A stretch of 64,000 nt of DNA from Deferribacter desulfuricans SSM1 (GCF_000010985.1 NC_013939.1:959501-1023500); one strand, 5' to 3'. Shown: positions 42,475 through 52,690, counted from the stretch's first letter. Numbers and translations are program-made. The notes: generated by a model not told the origin, from the sequence alone.

Positions 42475-44654
42475 TGGGGCTTTTCGGGAGTAAAGAATTA
42501 ACATTTGCTGATATTAAAAAAATTTATCTCAAAGGCAATCTTCGTAAAGCTTTAAAAGAGTGTAAAAAATATTTATCAAAAAATAAAGATGATTATGATG
42601 CTTTGAATCTCCTTGGTGATATTCAATTTAGATTGGGTCAAAAGAATGAAGCATTAAGTACTTTTAAAAGGCTTATAGAAGAGCTTGAAAAAGGTAAATA
42701 TTTGGATAAGTTGATTGCTCAAATTCGTAAAGTATTGAAAATTTTTCCAGATGAATATGATTTATATAGAAAATTAGCAGAAGCTTTTGAAAAAAAAGGG
42801 TTAAAGGGTGAGCAGTTAAAAACACTTTTGCAGTTGAGTGAGATATATGAAAAGAACGGTTTTATTGATAAATCTATCGATATTTTAAAAGAGATAACTG
42901 AGATTGATAGGTCCAATTTAAGTAATTATGTTATAGTCTTAGAGAGATTGGATAAATTTAACAAAAGTTTTGAAATTTGTAAGTTTCTATATTCTGCATT
43001 AAAAATAGTTTATGAAAAGGTAAAAGAAGAAAAATCAGATTTAGCCAAGAAGTACTTGGTAGATTTTTCTGAATATGCTTTGAAGCATAAGTGTGATCTG
43101 TCTGATTTAATTCAGTTTATGGTACCTTTCTTTAGAGAAAAATCTGAGCATAAAGATATTTTTATAGAAGTAGCTAAAAATAATGTTAATAAAGAGTTTA
43201 ATCCCGATGTTTATTCTTTGTTGAAAGAGTATTATCCATTAGAGTTAGATTTAGATTTTTATGAAAAGTTGAAAGATGAAACAAAGGAACCATTAGTTTA
43301 TAGTGACTTGGCAAATGCTTATCTTAGTAAGAATGATTATAAAAAGTTAAAAGAACTTATTGAAGAAATAAATAATTTGCCTGAATATGATTTTAAGATA
43401 GATTTTGTAGAAATTGTGGGAAATTTATATCCAAAAATAGATGATTTGGAGATTTTAGATAGCTTAGTAGTTTTGGCTGGGAAATGTAAAGCTAAGAATT
43501 TACAAATAGAAATTTATAAGAAGATGTCTGAATTGTATTATGATAAGGGAGAAAATGAAAAAGCTGAACGAATTATTGATTTTATAAATGAATTAGAGCA
43601 CGGTATTGCTGTGACTGAATCTTCTACTGAATCTGGACATTATGATGAAAATGTTGATCTCTCTTCATTGGAGACAAATGAGGTAAATGAAATCGATTTG
43701 GAGTCAGGACTGGCTGAAGAAGGCTTTGAGATTGTAGATACAGGAGATGAGATAGATTTGGATTTAGATCTTGATCTTGATTCGACAAGTTATGGTGAGG
43801 AGGAGGCTGACGAAGCTTTTGAAGATGGAAAACAGGATGATTTTGAAATAGATTTGGATTTAGATAATGTGGATGAAACTGAGAGTGGTGAGGTTTTATT
43901 AAAAGAAGAGAATGAACAAAATAAAGTTGTTGAAGAAGAAGATATCTTTGCTGATTCTATTGATTTAGAAAATTATGAAGAGGAAGACGAATTAAAGGAT
44001 AGTCATAGTGATTTATCAAATGATGTAGAAGCAATAGAAGAGGAGATCTTTGATTTAGATCATTTTTCTGAGGAAGTTGAACAGAGTCAAAAATATGATA
44101 AATTAATTAATTTTACTGATGAAGAGAAAAAAGTTGTTGAAGCAATGAGAAAAAGTATAAACGAATCTGTCTCAGAAAACGACTATGAGACGCATTACGA
44201 TTTGGGATTAGCTTATTTTGAGCTTGAATTATTTGATGATGCTATTGAGGAATTAAAAAAGGCATCTTACGGTAGTAAGAGATATGAAAGTTTGTATATG
44301 TTAGCTGAATGTTATAAAAAACTGGGTAGGTTTGAGGATGCTGCTAATATCCATAAACTAATAATTGCTGATTATGATGATGTTGAAAAAATAAAAAACT
44401 CTTTATATGAGTTAGCAACTATTTATGAAGAATCTGGTGATGAGTCGGTAGCCAAGAATTATTATATGAAATTGTATACTCTTGATAGTAATTTTAGAGA
44501 TGTAAAAGAAAAGGTTAGTAAATTTGATTTTGAAAAATTGGACGATAAAAATGTAACTATTTCTGATGATGATAGTTCTAAAGAGATAGATGAATCTGTT
44601 AGTAAAGATAATGAAAGTAATAAACCTAAGAAAAAAAAGATTTCATTTTTGTAG
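42474..44654 (+). CDS. TPR-repeat protein with long acidic central region
   Basis: A 726-residue protein. TPR-like helices cover about 1-160 (CKKYLSKNKDDYDALNLLGD, then repeats) and 560-690 (YDLGLAYFELELFDDAIEEL). The centre, about 390-550, is extremely rich in Asp/Glu with repeats such as DEIDLDLDLDLDS. The C-terminus is basic (KPKKKKISFL). There is no signal peptide. Such proteins act as scaffolds; in related bacteria similar TPR proteins sit near gliding or pilus genes. It precedes an ExeA-like ATPase by 8 bases, but its function is unknown. Confidence 0.75.
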   Translation: MGLFGSKELTFADIKKIYLKGNLRKALKECKKYLSKNKDDYDALNLLGDIQFRLGQKNEALSTFKRLIEELEKGKYLDKLIAQIRKVLKIFPDEYDLYRKLAEAFEKKGLKGEQLKTLLQLSEIYEKNGFIDKSIDILKEITEIDRSNLSNYVIVLERLDKFNKSFEICKFLYSALKIVYEKVKEEKSDLAKKYLVDFSEYALKHKCDLSDLIQFMVPFFREKSEHKDIFIEVAKNNVNKEFNPDVYSLLKEYYPLELDLDFYEKLKDETKEPLVYSDLANAYLSKNDYKKLKELIEEINNLPEYDFKIDFVEIVGNLYPKIDDLEILDSLVVLAGKCKAKNLQIEIYKKMSELYYDKGENEKAERIIDFINELEHGIAVTESSTESGHYDENVDLSSLETNEVNEIDLESGLAEEGFEIVDTGDEIDLDLDLDLDSTSYGEEEADEAFEDGKQDDFEIDLDLDNVDETESGEVLLKEENEQNKVVEEEDIFADSIDLENYEEEDELKDSHSDLSNDVEAIEEEIFDLDHFSEEVEQSQKYDKLINFTDEEKKVVEAMRKSINESVSENDYETHYDLGLAYFELELFDDAIEELKKASYGSKRYESLYMLAECYKKLGRFEDAANIHKLIIADYDDVEKIKNSLYELATIYEESGDESVAKNYYMKLYTLDSNFRDVKEKVSKFDFEKLDDKNVTISDDDSSKEIDESVSKDNESNKPKKKKISFL

Positions 44655-44662
44655 GTGTTTGA

Positions 44663-45475
44663 ATGGGGGTTAAAGAGTTTTATAATTTAAAAGAATTGCC
44701 TTTTAATAACTCTCCTGATTTAAAATATTTCTATAAATCGAAACATCATGTGAAGGCTTTGTTGAAACTTCAGTACTTAATTGAAGAGAAAAAAGGTTTG
44801 GGGCTTGTGCTGGGACCTATCGGTACTGGTAAAACTACTATAGCTAGGTTATTTTATGAAGATATAGATCCAGTGCTTTATGAAGTATTATTTATTGTGG
44901 TGGTTCATTCAGAAGTAAGCTCTGAGTGGTTTTTAAAAAAATTATGTATGCAACTTGGTGTTAAGGATATTCCGTCTGAAAAGCCAGAAATGGTTGCAAG
45001 ACTTTTTCAAAAGATTTCTGAAATATCTGATACAGGTAAAAATGTTGTTATAATTATTGACGAAGCGCAGATGCTTACGAAAAAAGAGGTTATGGAAGAG
45101 ATTAGGGGGTTGTTGAATTTTGAAGACGAATCTGGCAAAATGATAAATTTTGTTCTTTTTGGTTTACCTGAGTTAAATGAAAACTTAAAGCTTGACGAAC
45201 CTTTGTTTCAAAGAGTTGCTATGAGATTAACTTTACAGCCTTTAGATTTAGAAGAAACAAGAAATTATATTTATCATAGATTAAATATAGCTGGTGGTGA
45301 TAAAGAAATTTTTGAAGAGGCTTCTATACCTATAATTTATGAAAGTAGCAAAGGAATTCCAAGGCTTATTAATACGATATGCGATAATGCTCTTTTTGAG
45401 GGGTATTTGCAAAAATCTGAAACTATTTCAGCCAATATAGTTAGGCAGGTATGCATTGATTTAGGCCTGGCTTGA
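44663..45475 (+). CDS. ExeA/GspA-like AAA ATPase
   Basis: A 270-residue AAA+ protein. N-terminal FYNLKELPFNNSPDLKYFY is the ExeA-type start, with Walker A GPIGTGKTT at 51-59, Walker B VVIIIDEAQML near 133-143 and an arginine/sensor region near FQRVAMRLTL. ExeA-like ATPases help assemble secretins or peptidoglycan-crossing machines; this one lacks the peptidoglycan-binding tail, so it is a cytoplasmic ATPase only. TPR protein plus ATPase followed by an NtrYX pair suggests an envelope or motility unit. Confidence 0.85.
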   Translation: MGVKEFYNLKELPFNNSPDLKYFYKSKHHVKALLKLQYLIEEKKGLGLVLGPIGTGKTTIARLFYEDIDPVLYEVLFIVVVHSEVSSEWFLKKLCMQLGVKDIPSEKPEMVARLFQKISEISDTGKNVVIIIDEAQMLTKKEVMEEIRGLLNFEDESGKMINFVLFGLPELNENLKLDEPLFQRVAMRLTLQPLDLEETRNYIYHRLNIAGGDKEIFEEASIPIIYESSKGIPRLINTICDNALFEGYLQKSETISANIVRQVCIDLGLA

Positions 45476-47637
45476 TGTTAAAAAATGGTAACCCTAAGAA
45501 AAAAAAGATAATCTATTATCTAATCATATTAATATTAGTAATTTTCTTAAATTACTTAGTTAGCTCAAAGCTTGTTAATTTTGATTACCCTTTAACATCA
45601 AATATTACTATTTTTTTGTTGATTAACATAAATATTGTTTTACTGTTAGCTTTATTGATTGTTATATTTAGAAATCTTGCAAAAATATTTTTTAGTCGTA
45701 GTAAAGGTGTTTTTGGGGCATCTTTGCAAAGTAAGCTAGTTATTTTTTCAATTATTCTAAGCGTTATACCTGTATCTATTGTATTTATATTTTCTATAAG
45801 CATTATTAATAATAGCATAAACAAATGGTTTGATAGTCAGGTTGAGCTTGCATTAAAAAGCTCTGTTGATTTGATGCAAAAATATCAAAATCAACTTGAG
45901 CAAGACCTTGTAGAGCAAACTCTGATATTATCTAAGTTAGTGACTACAAAGGGTTTTTTATTGCAGAGAAATTATGATGAATTAAACAAGTTTGTGGACG
46001 AATATTTACAAAATAATAGGATTGATGGTGTTGCTGTTTATAATAAAGAGGGTAATAGAATTTTAGCAAATGATAAAAAATATTATATCAATTTTATTGT
46101 TAGTAAAGATATTGTGAATGAAATAGTTACTCAGGTAAAACAAATTGCAAAATACGAGTTTTTTGGTGAAAATCAAATATATTGGGTAGGTGTTCCTGTT
46201 GCTGCTAAGACTTCCGATAAAATTATATTAGGTGCACTTTTTGTATATAAAATAGTTCCACCTGATCAGGCTTCTAAAGTTTCGAAAATAATGGACTCTT
46301 ATAGAAATTATAGTCAAATTAAATTTTTTGCTGAGCCTATCAAAAATTCATATAAAATTTTATTGATTTTGATGACACTACTTGTAGCTTTAGCAGGTAT
46401 TTGGGGGAGTATTGTTTTTTCAAGAAATATTACTGAGCCTTTAAATGCTCTTGCTGATGCTTCTAAATCTATTTCTTCTGGAAACTTAGATGTAACATTG
46501 GATGAAATGGGAGATTACGAACTCAGAGTTTTAATAAGGTCATTTAATGAAATGGCTAAAAGATTGAAAGAGCATACAGAACAGCTGAGCAAAAAGAATG
46601 AAGAGCTTGATAAAATGTATAAACAGATTTTTCGAGATAATCAGTACATTGATGTTATTTTTAAAAATACTAAATCAGCTATATTTTTATTTGATGAAAA
46701 ATTAAACATTTTAAAGTGTAATGATAGTGCAAAGATACTTTTAGATAGTGATATTAAATGGTGGGATGAATTAATCGATATTTTAAAAAAGTTTTTTTAC
46801 GAAAGTAATGAAATGTCATTGGTTTTTCAAAAGGATTATGATATAAATGATGGAACAAAGACATTGTCGTTTACCTTTTCTAAGGTGTATTTAAGTCATA
46901 ATGAGCCGGATAATATAATTGTTTTCATCGATGACATAACAGATATTTTGACAGCAAAAAAATATGAAATATGGAAAGAGATAGCAAGTAGAATTGCTCA
47001 CGAGATTAAGAACCCTCTTACTCCAATTAAACTTAATGCTGAAAGAGTTCTGAAAAAGTTAAATGAAGAGTTTGAAGATATCCCTGAAACAGTCTTAAAA
47101 AGTCTGAGAACAATAATAGACGAAGTTAACGATTTATACAAAATGATTAACGAATTTAATGAATTTGCAAGGATGCCAGCTATAAATAAAAGGTATTTTA
47201 ATTTGGATGAACTTGTAAAAGAGGTTATAGATTTTTATAAAACTTCAAAACCTTTATTTGAATTTAGATTTCAAAACCAAGGTGTAAAAATGATGTATGG
47301 TGATCTTTCTCAGATAAAAAGACTTTTGCATAATTTAATACAAAACTCTATTAGTGCAATTGACTCAGATAAAGGGAAAGTTACTGTTAAATTAGAAGAA
47401 GATGACAAATATTTATATCTGTCTATTAAAGACAATGGCGTAGGGATTGATAGTGAAGATTTACAAAAGATATTCTTACCATATTTTAGTAAAAGAGTAG
47501 GTGGTACAGGATTGGGTTTAGCAATAGTTAAAAAGATTGTAGAAGAACATGATGGGTTAATTGAGGTTGAAAGTGAAGTGGGTATATTTACCCTTTTTAG
47601 AATAAAGTTTAATAAAAGAAGCTGGAGTAAAATATGA
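45475..47637 (+). CDS. ntrY: NtrY-like membrane histidine kinase
   Basis: A 720-residue sensor kinase. Two membrane segments at about 11-31 and 38-65 and another pair at about 82-107 and 295-318 flank a periplasmic domain of about 190 residues. HAMP (about 320-370), PAS (about 390-490), HisKA with IAHEIKNPLTPIKLNAERV and an HATPase domain (DNGVGID, GTGLGLAIVKKI) follow. This is the NtrY arrangement. The ATG at 45475 is preferred to the TTG one codon upstream. It overlaps the NtrX-like regulator by 4 bases. The signal may be nitrogen, redox or envelope related. Confidence 0.92.
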   Translation: MLKNGNPKKKKIIYYLIILILVIFLNYLVSSKLVNFDYPLTSNITIFLLININIVLLLALLIVIFRNLAKIFFSRSKGVFGASLQSKLVIFSIILSVIPVSIVFIFSISIINNSINKWFDSQVELALKSSVDLMQKYQNQLEQDLVEQTLILSKLVTTKGFLLQRNYDELNKFVDEYLQNNRIDGVAVYNKEGNRILANDKKYYINFIVSKDIVNEIVTQVKQIAKYEFFGENQIYWVGVPVAAKTSDKIILGALFVYKIVPPDQASKVSKIMDSYRNYSQIKFFAEPIKNSYKILLILMTLLVALAGIWGSIVFSRNITEPLNALADASKSISSGNLDVTLDEMGDYELRVLIRSFNEMAKRLKEHTEQLSKKNEELDKMYKQIFRDNQYIDVIFKNTKSAIFLFDEKLNILKCNDSAKILLDSDIKWWDELIDILKKFFYESNEMSLVFQKDYDINDGTKTLSFTFSKVYLSHNEPDNIIVFIDDITDILTAKKYEIWKEIASRIAHEIKNPLTPIKLNAERVLKKLNEEFEDIPETVLKSLRTIIDEVNDLYKMINEFNEFARMPAINKRYFNLDELVKEVIDFYKTSKPLFEFRFQNQGVKMMYGDLSQIKRLLHNLIQNSISAIDSDKGKVTVKLEEDDKYLYLSIKDNGVGIDSEDLQKIFLPYFSKRVGGTGLGLAIVKKIVEEHDGLIEVESEVGIFTLFRIKFNKRSWSKI

Positions 47638-48986
47638 AGGTTTTAATAATAGATGATGAACGAAATATATGTGAAACGATAAAAGATATTGTCGAAGATG
47701 AGGGTTTTAAGGCAGATTTCGCTTTAACGTTTAACGATGGCTTTAACAAACTAAAAAATGAACTCTATGATGTTTTATTCTTGGATATTTGGTTACCTGA
47801 TAAAGATGGAAACGAGGGGTTAAAAGAGATTAAAAAATATTTTCCTGAAATAGAAATTATAATGATTAGTGGACACGGAAATATTGAAAATGCTGTTGAG
47901 TCTATAAAACATGGTGCTTATGATTTTTTGGAAAAACCTTTGTCGCTGGATAGGATTATTTTAATTTTAAAGCATATTAATGATAAAATATCATTAGAAA
48001 GGGATTTGAGAGAAACTAAATTTGACTTGCTCAAACGATATGAATTAATTGGTATTAGTGATAAGATTGTCAATTTAAAAAAGAGGATAGAAAAGATAGC
48101 TCCGACAAATGCATGGGTAATGATAACTGGTGAAAATGGTACAGGTAAAGAGCATGTGGCTAGGTTGATTCATTTATTAAGTAAAAGGTCTAATAATAGA
48201 TTTGTAGAGTTAAACTGTTCTGCTGTTCCTTCAGAGTTGATTGAAAGCGAAATGTTTGGTTATGAGAAAGGGGCTTTTACTGGAGCTGTATCAAAAAAGA
48301 TAGGTAAAATTGAATTGGCTGATAAAGGAACTCTGTTTTTGGATGAAATAGGCGATATGGATTTAATGATGCAGGCCAAATTGCTGAGAGTGTTGGAAAC
48401 ATTTGAATTCACAAGATTAGGCGGTAATGATTTAATAAAATCTGACTTTAGACTTATTTCAGCAACGAACAAAAATATTGAAGAGGAAATTGAGAAAGGT
48501 AATTTCAGGAAAGACTTATATTATCGTATAAATGTTGTTCCCATACATGTGCCACCTTTAAGAGAGAGAAAGGTTGATATCCCTCTACTCGTAGAGTTTT
48601 TTGTTAAAGAATCATGTTATAATAATGGGTTAAATGTTAAAAAGGTATCTGATGATTTAATGGAATTGTTTATTAATTATGATTGGCCTGGTAACGTTAG
48701 ACAACTAAAAAACACTGTTGAGCGTATGATTGTTTTATCTGAAAGTGATGTTTTAAAAGTAAATGATGCACCTGGTTTTTTAAAAGGTGTTAAAAATGAT
48801 GAAATGGAAGTTATCAGTATGGGGTTGCCATTAAAGGCTGCAAAGGAGCTTTTTGAAAAAAATTATATATTAAAAGTTTTAAAAAGTGCAGACTGGAATA
48901 TTTCAAAAGCAGCGAAAATGCTGCAGATTGAAAGAACATATCTTCATAAGAAAATAAATCAGTATGAATTAAAAAATGAGAAATGA
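47634..48986 (+). CDS. ntrX: NtrX-like sigma-54-dependent response regulator
   Basis: A 450-residue activator. The receiver domain has phospho-Asp51 (FLDIWLPDKDG) and EKPLSLDR. The AAA+ domain has GENGTGKEHVARLIH and the sigma-54-contact loop GAFTGA. A Fis-type helix-turn-helix at the C-terminus ends SKAAKMLQIERTYLHKKI. It should activate RNA polymerase-sigma54 promoters on phosphorylation by the NtrY-like kinase. No -24/-12 promoter was found by eye in the nearby gaps, so targets are elsewhere. Confidence 0.95.
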   Translation: MKVLIIDDERNICETIKDIVEDEGFKADFALTFNDGFNKLKNELYDVLFLDIWLPDKDGNEGLKEIKKYFPEIEIIMISGHGNIENAVESIKHGAYDFLEKPLSLDRIILILKHINDKISLERDLRETKFDLLKRYELIGISDKIVNLKKRIEKIAPTNAWVMITGENGTGKEHVARLIHLLSKRSNNRFVELNCSAVPSELIESEMFGYEKGAFTGAVSKKIGKIELADKGTLFLDEIGDMDLMMQAKLLRVLETFEFTRLGGNDLIKSDFRLISATNKNIEEEIEKGNFRKDLYYRINVVPIHVPPLRERKVDIPLLVEFFVKESCYNNGLNVKKVSDDLMELFINYDWPGNVRQLKNTVERMIVLSESDVLKVNDAPGFLKGVKNDEMEVISMGLPLKAAKELFEKNYILKVLKSADWNISKAAKMLQIERTYLHKKINQYELKNEK

Positions 48987-50682
48987 ACATATAGCATCTA
49001 TTTTTGATGAGTATGCAGATTATCTAGAATTAAATAACGATGACCCTTTTAAAGTAGTCGCATATCGTAAAGCTGCTAGAATAATAAGAGGGCTTGATTT
49101 TGATATAGTTGAGTATATTCAAAATGGTGGAAATTTAGAGAAAATAAAGGGTGTGGGGAAGGCTATAGCAAAGAAAATTATTGAGATTGTTAATACAGGT
49201 TCATTAGATTCTCTTGAAAAATTAAAAGAGGAAACTCCCAAAATTTTAATCGAGATGACAAAAATCCCTGGATTAGGGCCTAAAAAAGCTTATAGGTTAC
49301 ATAGAGAATTAAATATAAACTCTATTGGTGAGCTTGAATATGCTTGTAAAGAAAATCGTATTAAGTTGCTTAAAGGGTTTGGAGGTAAAACTCAGGATAT
49401 GATTTTAAAAGGTTTAGAGTATTATAAAAAGCACAAAGGGAAAAAGCTGTTTTTTGAAGTGGAGCTGATAGCTAACGATTTTAAGCAAACGGTTTCAAAA
49501 ATTGATGGTGTTTGTGATGTGGAATTTGCGGGCAGTTTGAGAAGAAAAAAGGAAATTGTAAAAGATATAGACCTTATCTTATTAATTGATAATGTTACTA
49601 CTTTAGAAAATATTAGAAAGTATTTTGCTGAAAGTGGGATAGAGGTTATTGAGTTTGGAGATAAATTTATAAGGTGTTTGTTTAGAAATATAAATGTGGA
49701 TTTAAGAATTGCAAATGCTGAAAATTTTGTAACCATGCTACATCATTTTACAGGGAGCAAAGAGCATAATGAAGTTTTGAGGATGAAAGCTAAAGAAAAA
49801 GGGTTTAAAATCAATGAATATGGTATTTTTAGAGGTGCAGAAAAGATAAATATTAAATCAGAAAAGGAAATTTATGAGTTGTTAGATTTGCCATATATAA
49901 TTCCAGAGTTAAGAGAAGGGTATTATGAATTTTCTGGGATTGATATTAGTGAAGAAAAACTTGTTAATTTGTCAGATATCAGAGGGGTATTCCATGTTCA
50001 TACAGTAGATTCAGATGGATTACTAAAATTAGAAGACTTAAAAGAAGTGGCAGATAAATTTGGATATGAATATATAGGTATTTCAGATCATAGCAAATCT
50101 TCTTATATAGCAAATGGGCTTGATGAGGAAAGGGCATTATTGCAGCTTGAAAAAATAGAGATGTTTAACGCAGAGAATAATACCTGTTTTTTAAAGGGTA
50201 TTGAGTGTGATATTTTAGCTGATGGGAGTTTAGATTTTAGTGATGAGCTATTATGTAAATACGATTTTGTAATAGCTAGTGTACATTCGCATTTTTATTT
50301 ATCAAAATCTGAAATGACCAGGCGACTTATAAAGGCACTTAGTAATAAACATGTTACAATGTTTGGGCATCCTACAGGTAGACTATTGTTATCTAGAGAA
50401 GGGTATCAGTTCGATGAAGATGATGTATATAAGGTTTGTAGAGACAATGGTGTGATCGTTGAGCTTAATGCTAATCCTTACAGGCTTGATATTGATTGGA
50501 GAAAAATTGAGTATGTTCATAAATATAATTTAAAAGTATCTATCAATCCTGATGCTCATGGAATAGATGGATTTAATGATTTGAAATATGGTGTAAATAT
50601 TGCACGAAAAGGCGCATTACATAAAAATATGATTTTTAACTCATATAATTATGAAAATGTTGTAAAATACTTAAAAAAATAA
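48976..50682 (+). CDS. polX: DNA polymerase/3'-5' exonuclease PolX
   Basis: A 568-residue family X repair polymerase with an N-terminal helix-hairpin-helix region (about 1-140, GVGKAIAKKIIEIVNTG), the nucleotidyltransferase site FAGSLRRKKEIVKDIDLIL, and a C-terminal PHP exonuclease domain (about 335-568, GVFHVHTVDSDG, SDHSKSSY and SINPDAHGI). It fills gaps in base-excision repair. It overlaps ntrX by 11 bases and ends the long plus-strand run before an inverted-repeat element. Confidence 0.95.
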   Translation: MRNEHIASIFDEYADYLELNNDDPFKVVAYRKAARIIRGLDFDIVEYIQNGGNLEKIKGVGKAIAKKIIEIVNTGSLDSLEKLKEETPKILIEMTKIPGLGPKKAYRLHRELNINSIGELEYACKENRIKLLKGFGGKTQDMILKGLEYYKKHKGKKLFFEVELIANDFKQTVSKIDGVCDVEFAGSLRRKKEIVKDIDLILLIDNVTTLENIRKYFAESGIEVIEFGDKFIRCLFRNINVDLRIANAENFVTMLHHFTGSKEHNEVLRMKAKEKGFKINEYGIFRGAEKINIKSEKEIYELLDLPYIIPELREGYYEFSGIDISEEKLVNLSDIRGVFHVHTVDSDGLLKLEDLKEVADKFGYEYIGISDHSKSSYIANGLDEERALLQLEKIEMFNAENNTCFLKGIECDILADGSLDFSDELLCKYDFVIASVHSHFYLSKSEMTRRLIKALSNKHVTMFGHPTGRLLLSREGYQFDEDDVYKVCRDNGVIVELNANPYRLDIDWRKIEYVHKYNLKVSINPDAHGIDGFNDLKYGVNIARKGALHKNMIFNSYNYENVVKYLKK

Positions 50683-50722
50683 GAAAATAATAGGGTTGTA
50701 GCTAATAATCAAAAGTTTTATG

Positions 50723-50751
50723 TTGACAAAAATTGATTTTAAATTTATTTA
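50723..50751 (+). promoter_or_regulatory. weak candidate promoter for the glutamate synthase operon
   Basis: A perfect TTGACA (50723-50728) is followed 17 bases later by TATTTA (50746-50751), only three of six to the -10 consensus. It lies in the 274-base gap after polX, upstream of the MITE-like element, so a transcript from here would carry the element in a leader of about 210 bases. The remaining gap sequence is AT-rich with nothing else recognised. Confidence 0.3.
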
Positions 50752-50789
50752 AATTTTAAAAATTTTATGTTAAAATCAATATTAAGATG

Positions 50790-50934
50790 TTGAGGGTGTT
50801 GCACAATAATAATTGCTTAAGCATCTCAGATTGCTTCGCTAACGCTCGCAATGACTGTGTTTTGTGTTCATTATGGGGTAACAAATATTACTAAAGCATT
50901 CTCATTTAATTAGAGCGTTATGCAACATCCTCAA
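50790..50934. repeat. 145-bp MITE-like inverted-repeat element
   Basis: Ends are TTGAGGGTGTTGCACAA (50790-50806) and TTATGCAACATCCTCAA (50918-50934), inverted copies at 15 of 17 bases. The core CAGATTGCTTCGCTAACGCT (50828-50847) recurs in the 28165-28399 element in opposite orientation. It is non-coding and lies 35 bases before the glutamate synthase operon start. Confidence 0.75.
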
Positions 50935-50968
50935 TTATAATTTTTAGCCAAATTAGGTGGAGGTAAAA

Positions 50969-52690
50969 TTGAAGAGATTGTATCCCATTTATATTAATAA
51001 AAAAAGTCCCTGTTATAGTAAAGATCATCTAGGTAATAGTGGTTGTCCTGCAGAAAATGATATCCCAAGATTCTTACACTTAGTTTCGTTAAGGCGATTT
51101 GAAGAAGCGTTTTATGTTTTAAAGGAAACTAATCCATTTTCAGGCGGTTGTGGTAGATTCTGTGATCATCCATGTGAAACAGCTTGTAATAGGGCAAAGT
51201 TTGATATGCCTGTTGATATAAAAGCTTTAGAAAGGTTTGTTGCTGACTGGGGGTATAATAAAGGGTTAAAGCCTAGAAAGTATGTAGATAAAAACTCTGG
51301 GAAGAATGTCGCTGTGATAGGTTCTGGCCCTGCAGGTTTGTCAGTTGCTTATTTTTTGGCACAATATGGGGTTAATGTAGATGTTTATGAAAAACATAAA
51401 ACTCCAGGTGGTTTATTAGTTGAAGGGATTCCTAGATATAGGTATCCAATGGAGATATTTGATAAAGAATTAAAGTTTATTTTAGATTTGGGAGTTAAAA
51501 TTTATTGTAATGAAAATGTTAATAAGACAAAATTTTATAATTTTGTTAGTGAGTATGATGCTGTGGTAGTAGCAACAGGTGCTCATAAACCATTTAAGTT
51601 AAATATTGAAGGTGAGAGTTTAGAAGGTGTTCATCATGGTATAGAGTTTTTAAGGAAAATTAATATTGATGGTGAAAATCCAGTTAGAGAAGGTGAAACT
51701 ATTGGAATTATTGGTGGCGGCTATACGGCATTCGATGTAGCAAGGGTCGCAGTTAAACTTAAAGGTATTCCAACAATATTGTATCGACGTACTATGGATG
51801 AGATGACAGCTCATCCTGGTGAAGTGGAAGAATCTAAAAAAGAAGGGGTGAAATTTGAGTTTCTCCTACAACCAGTCAAAATAGAAAAATCTACTGAAAG
51901 TAACAAGCTGAGAGTCACTTTTCAAAAGATGAAATTGGGCCCTGTTGATGATAGTGGAAGGAGACGTCCAATACCGGTAAAAGATGATTTTAGAGTTTTT
52001 GAATTTGATAAAATTGTTCTTGCTATTGGTGATGAGCCTGATCTTCATTTTGTCGGGGAAAAATTTACTATTGAATATCCTAAAATTATATGTGGTGATC
52101 TTCCTGAAGAAATGACAGAAAAGGTATTTATTGCTGGTGATGCTGCAAGTGGTGCTGTAGAAGATACTGGTATGGTTGTAAGAGCAGTTGGGCTTGCCAG
52201 AAAAACATCTAATGAGATTTTAAAGTTTTTAAATATAAAGTTTAAAGAGGATAAGAAGAGAGAAATTGCCTATTATAATACTTTGAATCTGAAATATTTT
52301 GAAAAATCACATCGATTAATTGAAGAAAAATTGGATTTTGAGGATAGAAAATTTAATTTTAATGAAATTGTAAAAACGGTTGATGAAGATACAGCAGTTC
52401 TTTTTGCTAACAGGTGTTTTTTCTGTGGGATATGTATTCAGTGTGATTGGTGTTATAGGTATTCTGATGGTTCTATTGCAAAACATGAAGTAGAATGGGA
52501 ACCAGAACACGATGCTTGTTTTTATACATTTGTTAAGGATAAGATAAATAGCAGTACATTTAAAAGTGTTGAAGCCTGTCCAAGATCTGCACTTAGCGTA
52601 ATTGAAGAGGATTCAGACAATTTTGATTATGTGACTCAGCAGTATAAGAGTATAAATGAGCTTAAAGGGGTAGATAATGATAAAGAATAG
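50969..52690 (+). CDS. FAD/Fe-S oxidoreductase subunit of glutamate synthase (GltD-like)
   Basis: A 573-residue flavoprotein. The TTG at 50969 is chosen because GGTGGAGG lies five bases upstream; the GTG at 50957 is inside that site. An N-terminal Fe-S region (SGGCGRFCDHPCETAC, about residues 56-71) is followed by the FAD loop VAVIGSGPAGLSVAY and the NAD(P)H loop IGIIGGGYTAFDVAR. At the C-terminus, about 485-495, are more clustered cysteines (CFFCGICIQCDWC), a ferredoxin-like part. It passes electrons from NAD(P)H to the glutamate synthase subunits downstream. Confidence 0.88.
   Translation: MKRLYPIYINKKSPCYSKDHLGNSGCPAENDIPRFLHLVSLRRFEEAFYVLKETNPFSGGCGRFCDHPCETACNRAKFDMPVDIKALERFVADWGYNKGLKPRKYVDKNSGKNVAVIGSGPAGLSVAYFLAQYGVNVDVYEKHKTPGGLLVEGIPRYRYPMEIFDKELKFILDLGVKIYCNENVNKTKFYNFVSEYDAVVVATGAHKPFKLNIEGESLEGVHHGIEFLRKINIDGENPVREGETIGIIGGGYTAFDVARVAVKLKGIPTILYRRTMDEMTAHPGEVEESKKEGVKFEFLLQPVKIEKSTESNKLRVTFQKMKLGPVDDSGRRRPIPVKDDFRVFEFDKIVLAIGDEPDLHFVGEKFTIEYPKIICGDLPEEMTEKVFIAGDAASGAVEDTGMVVRAVGLARKTSNEILKFLNIKFKEDKKREIAYYNTLNLKYFEKSHRLIEEKLDFEDRKFNFNEIVKTVDEDTAVLFANRCFFCGICIQCDWCYRYSDGSIAKHEVEWEPEHDACFYTFVKDKINSSTFKSVEACPRSALSVIEEDSDNFDYVTQQYKSINELKGVDNDKE

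Noticed and set aside
50683-50956. tRNA or small RNA gene in the 274-base gap
   Set aside because: No TTCGA-type T-loop or cloverleaf pattern is present; the structure is explained by the inverted-repeat element.
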